Assembly: GCA_009741485.1 (NCBI GenBank) | Contig: CM019216.1 | Coordinates: forward strand, 49,209,248 to 49,273,247 | Direction of reading: 5' to 3' | Length of the DNA stretch: 64,000 nucleotides | DNA from: Malurus cyaneus samueli | Taxonomy: Eukaryota > Chordata > Aves > Passeriformes > Maluridae | Shown here: positions 1 to 10,065 of the stretch, piece by piece | How the letters are laid out: each line of letters begins with the position of its first letter | Position numbering within the stretch: position 1 is the stretch's first letter | Program-made: the position numbers and the translations under genes | The notes under the pieces: generated by a model | The model's database searches: none | What the model was told of the DNA's origin: nothing | The model's input: the letters and a program-made list of their open reading frames with translations, nothing else

Positions 1-2941
1 GAACTATTATTTTACCAACAGATATAGTTCATGATGTTTGATATAATGATGAGGGCATAACACTAAAGCAAATCGTCATTCTGCCAGTCTTGGTCTTTTA
101 GTACTGAATACCACTAAGTTCATGCTCTTTACAGAATTAAATCTACTTAGAATTTGTTTGCATCTTAACTATAATCTGAGAATAAAAACTTTCAAGTAAA
201 TTCTAGAAAATAAAAATGATCATAATTATGATTTAATTCCTACAGGCTGCCTTTCTTCTCCTTAAATTATATTCAAGTTTAGTTCAGCAAGAGGTTAGAC
301 TGCTGAAATTGATTCTACGAGGCTTAAACTGACATTATTAGCATTTGTTTCCAAAGAGACCATTTCAAACAGGTGGCTATCACATTCCAATTAAGAAGAG
401 AAAAAAAAAGCATAACAATCTCCAATAGCAATTTGTTACTTATTGTCCAATAGCAATTTGCCAACAATTTTGTTCCGTTTTTGATTTCCTGAGTTGCTCA
501 AGCTTAGGATAAACATAATTCGTATACAACGTTCCCTTGAGATAAAATAACTGCTGTGCAAAATAAATGCCTGTAAAATAGAATTTCTCTCAACAGTTTA
601 ATGATGTTTTGCAGCTTTCTAGAGGAAGCGTGCATGGATATATAAATTCACATCTGCCACTATTCAGAAACTCCGAGACAAAGAATCAACAGAATTTGAT
701 GGAAAGGTGGTTCTATCTAGAGGCTCTGGCTGATTAAGTCAAACCAGGTACCGATGATGCAGTTCAGGGGTAAGGCATCCCATCCTGCTCCTTGAAGGGC
801 ATTATTTGATACACAACTGAAGGCAAAGGATTAAGTTTCCCATAGTTTCTCAGCAACTGCATTTTACAGACAGTAACATTAAAAATGAAATTAGCATCAG
901 TATAAATTAAGATGTCATACTATTCACTGAAGTGGCCGAGGGGCCAGCCTGATTTTGCTTCTAGTCTCCCTCCCATAAAAACAAAAATCTCTAGCAGAGG
1001 TGTATAGCACAAAGAAGAATCTCTTGAACTAACACAGTAAGATTTTCCAGAGCCATTTTTTGCGGCTATTACCAAAATGGAGTATAGCTCTCTACAGGGC
1101 TCTACACATGGCTGTAAAACAGAACTGCCTGATCCCATGGCTCATTTGTTACATGCTAATGAGAATCTGCAACAAAGACAGAGCTATGAATTTCCTCTAT
1201 GGTTTTTGTAGCTTCTCTTTGATAGTAGAGCATCTAATTCACATACACTAGTAAGTTATTTTCACAGCACTCTCTTTAATGAGAGAAGAAATTATTTTAC
1301 AGACAGCTAACTGAGACAGAGAGAAAATGTCAGCTAATTTTTGGTGCTCAACTCGAGATGTGTGATATGATTCCAGCACATTAACATTATATAGAACACT
1401 GTATAGGCAAAGTTGCCTAAATGGCAGCTGCACCTGCTCAGCACTTCCACCAATCACTTCTAAGCCCTGCCTGCCAAGCACATAGAAAACAGAGAACATA
1501 CTTGCAAGTTTTTATGAAAGTTTAGTTTAACAATTTGACTTTTATCACTCCTGATCTCCACAGAGCAGAAAAACCCAGTCTGATTTCCCCTTTTGCTATT
1601 ACATCTCATTTCTCATGCCCCTTTCAACTTCCACAACGAATAAGCAAAGAGTACACAGCCTACAAAATGTATATTGCACAGTTTTGAGTCAAAGCCAGAA
1701 ACCAATCTGTAGAAAAAGGAGAAACAACAATATAATTATGATTGTATAACAGCACCTATGCTGACAGGGAGGCATTCTGAAGGACAATCCCTATGCTAAC
1801 ATTTTTTAGCTTCAACTTCTTAAGTTAGGTAATGATTTTATACACGAGCTTTTTAAGGGAAACAAAAGAGAATGCAGTTACATCTAGGTGCAAGGTGCAA
1901 TACCACCAATTCTTCTGCTCTTTTAGATTCCTTTCAGCTAACAATAACTAGTAGAAAGAGCAGATTGATATTCTTCATGTGAACAGCCCACTTTGCTAGT
2001 GTGTTGCAAAACGTTTGCTCAGAGCAAAGGAACAGTGAGAACTGGGCAGGAAGACAGAACAGCAACAAAGAAATTAGCAAGGTGAAACAAACGTATCCAC
2101 CTCAAAATGTTAACAGATAAAGACATTCTTACAGTAAAGGCTTATGCACAGCTCCAGTTCAGGCAGATTCACACTCTGAACTTGTGCAACTCACATCTGA
2201 AGAGAATGACATAAATTGGAACAATCTAGATAATTAATTAAGAAGAGACAGCAAATATACTCAACTTGGAGAACAGAAACCTCTCATAATACAAAATTAA
2301 TAAAACAGGGCACTTGGTTTTGATAGCTAAGTATTCTCCAGTGTAAAAGCATATTAACTAGATCACTGACCTGCAACAGCTGACAATACTCAGCTCATCT
2401 GATCTTTAATTAACCAGTCACTGATATTTAAGACTTAAGGCAAATGAAGAAGAAATGGAAACCAGTTTGGACAAGGGGAAAAGACCACACTACATTAAGT
2501 TTAAGGTACAGGGAAGGCTTTAGATAAAGAACCAAGAATTAAACTTAGTCTTTCTTTCTACATCACCTACAAAACAGAGGTGACATCTTCTCATCCCCAC
2601 AAAGATGTCTTTCATATTTCCAGAGCAGTGGTGACAAAATGACAGGAGATGCAAGGAAGAGCACAGTGGCAGAACTGTTCTAACACTCAAAAAGCATGGG
2701 GAGAAGCACGTTCTGCAAGACAGTCCCTGTATCATTGACAATTTCTTAGATTCTTATGACACTTACAGCAAAGTTACCATGCAGAACAGCAGACATTTGC
2801 TGCACATCTGAATAAAACACATTTATTCTTTTAACTAAGGCATAGTAGAGTGTTTCCCTTTCTTTAAGCAAAATGTCAAACAGGATAACTGAACAAGAGA
2901 AAAAACAAAACCAACCGGCAATCCCATCAACTAATTAATAC
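1..2941 (-). other. ECHDC1: ECHDC1 intron 3' of the first coding exon (partial)
   Basis: This is the intron following the first recognised coding exon, starting at the donor GT on the minus strand (2941-2940). I looked here for the next ECHDC1 exon, which in vertebrates encodes a conserved block around the sequence ENWTEGKG, and did not find it on the minus strand. The remaining exons are therefore inferred to lie left of base 1. The stretch is AT-rich. I see no convincing repeat apart from a 15-base direct duplication at 421-435 and 446-460. Confidence 0.75.
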
Positions 2942-3163
2942 CTGTAAAGGCATTCATTAGCTTTGGGTTATTCAAAGTAAGTATTCCAATGCCATTGTCT
3001 TCTTTGGAAAGGTTGATGGATCCACCAGCAAACTGCTGAAGTTTCTTCTTTATCAATTCTTCCTTGTAGCCATGAGCACTATTATACAGTGACAACCTTC
3101 TCTGTTGTAGTATCATTTTCTTTGTAGTCTGAAGTGCATTCTTCCACAGAGGAAGGGCCATTT
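2942..3163 (-). CDS. ECHDC1: ECHDC1 first recognised coding exon (ethylmalonyl-CoA decarboxylase, N-terminus)
   Basis: ECHDC1 is a cytosolic crotonase-superfamily enzyme that decarboxylates ethylmalonyl-CoA, a side product of acetyl-CoA carboxylase, and so acts in metabolite repair. The exon opens after an AG acceptor (3165-3164), has two bases, then ATG at 3161-3159, and encodes 73 codons plus one base. The donor is CAG|GTATT at 2941. The translation contains LSLYNSAHGY near residues 24-33, LQQFAGGSINL near 41-51 and KEDNGIGILTLNNPKLMNAF near 53-72. These match from memory the human N-terminus (LSLYSTSHG, LQQFPGGSIDL, KEDNGIGILTLNNP, MNAFSG). The segment is the variable N-terminus plus the first strands of the crotonase fold; the CoA-binding and catalytic residues lie in exons outside the window. 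Some human isoforms start a few residues upstream, so an additional start in an earlier exon cannot be excluded. Confidence 0.94.
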
Positions 3164-6100
3164 CTGGAAATACATGGGGTGAAGGGAAAAAAAGAAATCA
3201 GGAAATTTCCTTTGAAATCCACTTTAGTTCTCTGAGAAAGAGGCAAGTTTGGCAGCAGAAACTAATGTAAAGGTGATGCAATCATAACAGTCATGAGAAA
3301 TCAATGCAAACCGTATTTGCAAAATTCTTAGTTTGGATCTACCCCCACAAAGTTAACAGGAGTTTCATGGAATCATTTCAGTAGTTAAGCCAGATATTAG
3401 CACCTTCTAAAATATTTCCTTATAAAATTTACTAAAAAAGTACTTGTGTGCAGAACATAAAAGAGGCTCAAGAACTATAGTAAGACTCTTACGTATTTCA
3501 CAAGACCAATTTACTCCATATTAGTTTTCCAAACCCTCTCTTACCCTTCCCTGTAAAAAAATACCAAAACCCCCAAACACCACACCTGTAATCGAGGGAA
3601 AATCCTATAAAATCCCACAGCTTTCAAGATCTGGATGTCCTGTTTTTTTATAAGCAACTATTAGAGCAAGATTTTCCTAAGAGAAATACTTGAGGAACAT
3701 AAAAATTAAGAACTGAAGATCATTCTTCTATCAAATTCTGTTCCCTGTCACCTAATTCCATTAACACAGTTGTCACACTCCATCTTAAAATTAATTAGTC
3801 TGCCTAGCCCCTGAATGCTAGAAGCTTTTCCCAGTCATCCCAGTAGCACCTTGAGTTGACCTCATTTGGGCATAGAACCTGTGCAGTACTCCAAAGGATG
3901 AGAAGTGTGCTACAGTATTATGCATGGAGCACTACACTTGCGTTTTATACAGGTACATAACACTTGTAAACTACTTCTATGTATTAGTATATCCATGGCT
4001 TATTCCTCTGCTATTCCCACTCCACAATGTATGACTGCATCAGGAAATAAGGAAGTAATTATCAAATATTATTCTTGATCTATATCTCTGTCTTACTTTA
4101 TTTACTTTGGAAAAGGTTCTGCTGGAGAAAGTGGTTTACAAGTGACCTGAAAGAACTGGAGTAAAGACTGAACTGGAAAAAACTGATCTGAAAATAAAGT
4201 AATTCTAGAAGTCAATCAGAGTGAGATTCAAAAAAAAAACCCCACTGGACATGGAAAAATGCCTGTTATTTTGCAATTTACTAGAGCAGCCCTACCTTTG
4301 CCCCAACCCCCTTTTTAATGGGCTTGGCCATTCAGAAGACATAGCAGATGCTCATCTTTTTGATAACTGGAAAAAGACTTCTGTTTCTTTATCATATTTG
4401 GCAGAAATAAGATTCTCTCAAAATTGGCAAGCAGGTCTTGGAAAATTTTTCTAAGGTGAATCCAGAACACAAACACATTCACTGAGACAGAATTTGGCAA
4501 CAGAGCATCTTACAGTTTACAGAGTCAACATTTTTGAAAACATTTATTATATACACAGGAACAAGCAAATGCACATTAAAAACCACACTCAATTAGCTTC
4601 CAATGAAAAAAAAGTGAACAGTCCTGTCAGGTGAACACTTATTTTGTCACGGGCTGTACCATCCTACACTAAACTTGAAAGTGCTTCTGTTGATCCTCAA
4701 CCAAATGGAGGAGAAGTCTGCAGAGCAACCACACTATGGGATGTGAAGGAATATGCAGCAATAGCAGGCAACAGTGAAGAGCCATCTATGTCAATAGATT
4801 TGTATCAGTCCTGCCAAATCTCACCCACCAATCACCATGATCTCACAAGCTCAACACAAAGAAACTTGTAAGGCCTATACAAATCTGTGCATTATAAGGT
4901 CATCTACAGTGGAAAACATAAAGGGATGATTTTTTAATATCTGCTGACAAACAAGGCTTTAATCCATCATCATGAACTTTTCCAAAGTGTAAACTAATAA
5001 AACTAATCACAAAATTTAATCAAGTTTAAAATCTAATTGAATGCAAGGTTCATTACTTCATAAAAAACATTTCCCAACTGCTGTTGTACCCAGACATTCT
5101 CCATTCTATGCACATTCTAACAGTCTGCAACACTTCAGCCACCAACTTTCAGAGCTTTTAAAATTTTATTTAAAGAGTGAAAATGGGTTTCTCAAGCTCA
5201 TTTCTCCCCTAATTGATTCTTTTTATATCCAGGCTCTCAAAAAAAAGGCAGCCTTCCCTTTTCTCTAAAACCTCAGTAGTCATTCCTCAGCATATATTAA
5301 TGCAATAAAACTTTCCATCCAGCTACTAGTTTTTGCTCAGGAAAGAACAAACATCAAATACATAGAGAGTGCAGGCTTTCCTTGCAAAGTGTACCTTGAA
5401 CAATCAGCTCCCAATTTTTAATGAATACAAAGCATCCCCAATACTCATAAGAAAACAGACCAGCTGTAATTCTCTAGGAAGCCCCAATCCCTGGCTTGAA
5501 AGGAAAGAGGAGAGGGAAAAAAAGCTTGTTCTGCTAACTTAACCTCTTGCTAACTTAAACTTTTTTGATGACTTTTATACACTGCTAAACTTCTCATAAC
5601 AAGAAATACACTGAGAAAAACAGACTTAAGATATGGAAATTTTATTCCTATGAAAAAAAAGTCTGTCATTTTCAACTGCGTGGTTATATGCATTAACAGC
5701 TCTTTAATATTATCACTATGGTAATAAAGAACAGCAGCAAATGTGGGATTAGAAAACAAATTGGACACCACTGCCTGCTGATCATGACTCATTATTAATG
5801 AGTCATGCAAGGTATAATCTTTGAATTATTTTCTTTACAATCATCTCCTACAGTAGGAGTCAATGGCCAATACTTTTTTTTTAATAAAAATAAGATTATT
5901 TTAACAACGCAGTCTGACTGAGCTAACCACTCAAGAAAAGCAGGATATTTAACATAGAACTCTCAGTTTAAAGGGATTTCTGCTGATATTTGACAAAGAA
6001 CATCCAAAATTTCGATCAGGATGGAGCACTCACAATGCACTGCATGACTGAGATTGATCATTTCTGTATTTTGCACAAAAGCAGTGAGAGAGAGATGTTT

Positions 6101-7753
6101 TGGTAACTGACGATTTTGTAGGAACAGCCAAGAGACATTTACTAACATTAAAATTTTCAAATTTTTACTTTAACATAATCACATCTATTCATACATACTT
6201 ACAGAAATAGTCTAATTTTAAAAAGGCAACGTGCTATATCCATTAACATCTGTAGCAAAGATAAATTTATGCACAGTCCTACAATGAAAAAAAACCTAAC
6301 AACATAGGAATAACAGTGGTCAGTTAGCATTTTTCATATGTTTTAAGTGCTACAGCTTTACATATCACCAGTGACAACTAAGAGAGAAGTCAACAGTATA
6401 GACATCAATAGTTGTTCATTCCACAGTTATTGTATCTCTTATATAAAAAAACAGTTTAAATCCCATTTGGCATTCAAGTGATTTTGAAACACCCTTGCCT
6501 GTGGGGTAGCAGACTGGGTTGATATGAACACATATTGAATGCCAGCACTTCAGTACAAAGGAATGACACATGTTATGCAAGAGCAGTACATGTTATCTAC
6601 ACAGAGACACTCACAATCTGTATTTCTGTGTATGCAGATGTATCACAGGCCTTCCAACAGCCTCTGGTAACTGCCTAGTTAAAATTCTGACCTCACAATG
6701 TTAATAAAATACAGTAATAATAGACGTAACACCAGCATCAGTACTCTATAACTGAGTACAATCTCTGTAAATCTTGAGCAAAGGTATTTGCCCTTGCCAT
6801 TTACCGCTACTCTGTTGCAACCCAAATTTTTCTCATAACACATGCTGTACCAAACAGCAAGCTCTAGCAATTCTTGCAGTTGCAATTGCCATGGAACATA
6901 AAGATCTCTGGCAAAAGCAAGGGGTAAGGGCTGTAGGTAGCAACTTTCTAGACGGGTAGAAGAACTAAGATGAAACAGAGAACTGAATCTAGGGAGCTGT
7001 ATGCTCACACAAGAAACATTGCACTACACAGCAAATTAAAATAAACGAGCAGGGAAAATCCCAGTTCAAAAATAGTGCATGAATTATTGACACAAGTCAG
7101 GGAAAAAGAAAATGGGGAAAAGAGATGCAGGAACGTGTCTTCAGTGCATCAGGGAAATAAGCATGCCCTTTCATGTAGGGCAGGATATGACAGGTGCAGA
7201 TATAGACAGATACTGGGGAAAAAAACCCCATCAGCTAAATTTCTGGGCTTGGATGAATGCATACTGAGATTAAGCATAACAGAAATAAAGGGATTCAACA
7301 GACAAAATCCACATAAGAAATCTCAGAAAGGAAAAAATATTCAAAGGGCATTAAAAAACAATTACAAAGGCACTTCTGTGACACTGCCAAAGGCATCAAG
7401 GGCACTTGGTCAAGAAGAACAAGAGAACTTAACTTCATCAAGACCTTTGGCAGCTGCAATTTCAGCGACAAGCACAGAAGTGCAAAGACAGGGAAGAACG
7501 ACTAGAAGACGTAAACTGAGGATGATGATGAGATGATTCACAATTCAAGCCTGTGTGGGTGTCTTACCAATCACTTTAGAAGGATTCATCTGTACTAGGG
7601 AGCAATGACCGTGACTGGCAGATGCTCCTGCACGGCCAATGAACAGAAAGCAAGTGGTGGCCCAGTACTGAGAGCTGGCACAACTGACCCTATAGCATGA
7701 AAGCAGATGAAAAAGCAGACTGATGGAGAAACAAAGCATAAAAACAGTCCATT

Positions 7754-7756
<3 letters not shown>

Positions 7757-7795
<39 letters not shown>
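7757..7795. repeat. Poly(A) run, 39 bases
   Basis: An uninterrupted run of A on the plus strand inside the ECHDC1 5' intron. No retroposed gene or SINE body is evident immediately upstream, so this is listed as a simple repeat rather than a retroposon tail. Its exact length may be affected by assembly. Confidence 0.95.
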
Positions 7796-7797
<2 letters not shown>

Positions 7798-7866
7798 TAG
7801 GCTGAAAATGAGGGAAAATAACAACAACTGACTGTAACCAGGAACAGTGGGCTGATGGTGATTATT

Positions 7867-7880
7867 GGGGGGGGGGGGGG
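7867..7880. repeat. Poly(G) run, 14 bases
   Basis: An uninterrupted G run on the plus strand, about 70 bases from the 39-base A run. Homopolymers of this kind are unstable in length and often miscounted by sequencing. Confidence 0.9.
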
Positions 7881-9445
7881 AACAAAATAAATTCTAGTGT
7901 TGCACAAAGACAAGAGATTCAAAAACAAAAGGAGGTCAGCTTGGTCTCATAGTGGAGTCAGTGAACCCTGCCTTCACATACAAGAAAACTGCAGTATGGA
8001 GGATTCACATGCAGGATTCCTCTGTTGCCAATTTCTTATCAACCCTCAGGTGAAGATTACAGAGGCCTCGATCAACCTCATCCACTTACACATCTCTCTA
8101 CTTTCCTTCCATGATGCATTGGTTAGTTTACTTAAATATCTTTCCCAACAGGTTCTCCCACTCAAATAATTACCAGATAAAGCAAGCTGAGGGCAGTCAC
8201 CTCTCCAGCTGCCTTTTCCACTGCTGAAAGCAAGCAGTGAGCAAATCTTAGGTACGCTATGGAATCAGCAGCAGAAAACCTATCAACAAAACATAATTTA
8301 CAAATGCAGAAACTAAACAAAGGTGGGGAGCTGAGGCAATTCTGCCTTCCCAACTAGGGGACCGATCCCTCATGCCTTCCTCAAAATGTCACGGCTCTCC
8401 AACTTGCTGAGCCCGGTTCAAATTTTTAGTACACTGTCTCGGGTACCTGCACTGTAGACAAATTATATGGGATCAACAGTCCCGCCAGTTCAGCAAGAAC
8501 TTACTTTAAAAGTCCTAAGACTCCTCTAAAAACAGGCTACAATTTAGATGTGAATTGTCTCTCTATTCCTATACAATTACATTCTCTTTTAATCACATTT
8601 TAATTATTTTGAAGAATAGTAAACAATCACAAAGAAACATACTAAAGTCCACAGAAAATTAATAGCATTAAAGGATGCAAAACAGCTGACATAGGAAGCC
8701 TTACAGATCACACTATCTAAAAATATTTGATTTTGATAGTGAGGAAAAGATTTTGAGTTTCATGGCAGAGGGCAAGAACTTGTTATCTTCTGCAAAAAGC
8801 ACTCAAGCCCTTTATTATTTAATGCTTTGATTTAAAGAGTTTTCTCACACCTGTCGTCAAAGGACCCTTTATAACAATAACAGAATGCACAACTTTACAG
8901 GAATAGAAACAACCACAACAAACTCACTGTTTGCCTTTTAGTCACCAAATCCTAAACCATAAAAGCATTAAGTCAATTCCAGCTGTAACCACAAATACGA
9001 ATGCTTTCCCAATAATTAATTTGCCTTGAAAACTGTAAGTTTTGTATTCAAGAAGTGTTCTCAATTCTCTTTAATACACTGTTCTTTATTATTGTTCTCC
9101 TTATGGGCACTGCCACCATCCATAAATGCTCTAGCCGACAGCAACACCAAAACCATATAGTGAACTGGCCACGCAGGCATGATTCTCCTGACCCCATGTA
9201 ACAGCATGGGAATTAGCAGCACACCAGCACTGTCAGTCACCTAATTCCTTGGCTCTACACACTGAATTTCGGGAAGCAATAGCACCCCACCTGCACAGCA
9301 TCACTCTGGAAGAATGTGAAGACTCGAGGGGCTGAGGGGTGGAAACTCCTTCCCCAGAAGAGCTTTCTTGCTGCTGAACTTGTGCGATGCCAAAATCCCG
9401 AGCAATGCGCTGTAGCACTTGGTCTGAAGCTTTACCAACACCTTT

Positions 9446-9521
9446 GGGTTTGGTTTTTTTTTTTTTTTTTTTTTTTTTGTTTTTTTTTTTTTTTTTTTTT
9501 TGTTTTTTTTGGGTTTTTTTT
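9446..9521. repeat. Long T-rich tract next to the CpG island
   Basis: About 76 bases of almost pure T on the plus strand, interrupted by a few G residues (for example 9479, 9502 and 9511-9513). It ends about 40 bases before GC-rich sequence begins. Seen from the ECHDC1 minus strand it is an A tract just downstream of the probable promoter. Poly(dA:dT) tracts generally disfavour nucleosomes; whether this one matters for the promoter is unknown. Open frames through it encode only phenylalanine or lysine runs and are not genes. Confidence 0.95.
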
Positions 9522-9548
9522 CCAAAATTACTTATTTTAAATAAACGG

Positions 9549-9755
9549 TCAAGTCTGGCTCAGTACCAAGCAGGACCGAAGTGGGCGGTGAGCGGCTGCT
9601 CCCACAGAGACACCCGCGGTGTCTGGGCTGAGGCTGTGGGCTCTCAGCACATTCGCAGGCTGAAGCACCGCCGACCCTCCAACACCGGCGAGGCCTCCTG
9701 CCTCTGCCCGGGCACCTCGAGGCCTGGCGGGGCCGAGACGCCCCGCGTCCGCCAT
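9549..9755 (-). other. Possible upstream ORF or alternative N-terminus in the ECHDC1 CpG island
   Basis: On the minus strand an ATG at 9755-9753 sits in a strong initiation context (GACATGGCG) and opens a frame of 68 codons to a stop near 9549, beginning MADAGRLGPARP. It could be an upstream ORF in ECHDC1 leader RNA, or the start of an alternative first coding exon if a donor inside it is used. Frames stay open by chance in CpG islands because stop codons are AT-rich, so this is only a candidate. I know of no protein family that it matches. Confidence 0.2.
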
Positions 9756-10065
9756 GTCCCCGCCCCGCCGGGGCTCCGCGCCGCCCCGGCAGCCCGTCCC
9801 CCGCAGAGGTCCCTTTTCCCCCCGAGGGCTGAGGGCAGACCCTGACCTGGCCCCGGCACTGAGCTGGCCCGGCACTGACCTGGCCTGGCGCCGGGCAGCA
9901 GCGAGGCGGGCGGTGCTGCGGGGAAAGGGCCCCGCCGGGAACCGCAGCCGCGGCCTCCGGGCCGGGCCCACAGCCGCCTGCCCGCGCCCTGGGAGCGGCG
10001 GGGTCGGGGCAGCCCCGGCCGAGCAAAGGGGATTGAAAGCCTCTTGAGCCGCCCGGGAGCTGGGG
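9560..10065 (-). promoter_or_regulatory. ECHDC1: CpG island, probable ECHDC1 promoter and first exon
   Basis: This is the only strongly GC-rich, CpG-dense block in the window, at roughly 500 bases, flanked by AT-rich DNA. It contains GC-box-like GGGGCGGGG on the minus strand near 9757-9775. Its position 6.4 kb upstream of the first ECHDC1 coding exon, on the correct side for a minus-strand gene, makes it the likely promoter. The start site and first-exon donor cannot be fixed. Minus-strand donor-like CCAG|GTCAGT near 9883 and CCAG|GTCAGG near 9848 are candidates only. A plus-strand donor-like GGCG|GTGAGC near 9590 leaves divergent transcription possible. Confidence 0.85.

Larger units (their letters stand above)
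3164..9545 (-). other. ECHDC1: ECHDC1 5' intron(s), possibly containing untranslated exons
   Basis: This 6.4 kb stretch separates the first recognised coding exon from the CpG-island promoter. No reading frame here looks like a protein-coding gene on either strand. Human ECHDC1 has alternative untranslated 5' exons, and equivalents may lie here, but sequence inspection alone cannot place them. Visible contents are a 39-base A run (7757-7795), a 14-base G run (7867-7880) and a long T-rich tract (9446-9521). The rest is ordinary AT-rich intron sequence. Confidence 0.7.

Noticed and set aside
920..1138. Minus-strand frame containing AAKNGSGKS, which fits the Walker A pattern.
   Set aside because: The rest of the 72-residue frame has no Walker B, Q-loop or other NTPase feature, no splice-consistent exon edges, and lies in an ECHDC1 intron. 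A chance match is more likely.
7075..7536. 153-codon plus-strand frame rich in lysine, arginine and serine.
   Set aside because: Second-longest clean frame in the window, but with no recognised domain, an A-rich composition that favours lysine, and a location in the ECHDC1 intron on the opposite strand. No supporting promoter or splice evidence.
7545..7928. 127-codon minus-strand frame with a phenylalanine run.
   Set aside because: It spans the poly(A) and poly(G) runs. Composition explains it and no family is recognised.
8395..8450. GGTTCAAAT, resembling a tRNA or SINE B box.
   Set aside because: No A box at the right distance, no cloverleaf and no T-run terminator, so not a tRNA gene.
9301..9540. 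Lysine-only and phenylalanine-rich frames across the T tract.
   Set aside because: Pure translation of a homopolymer tract.
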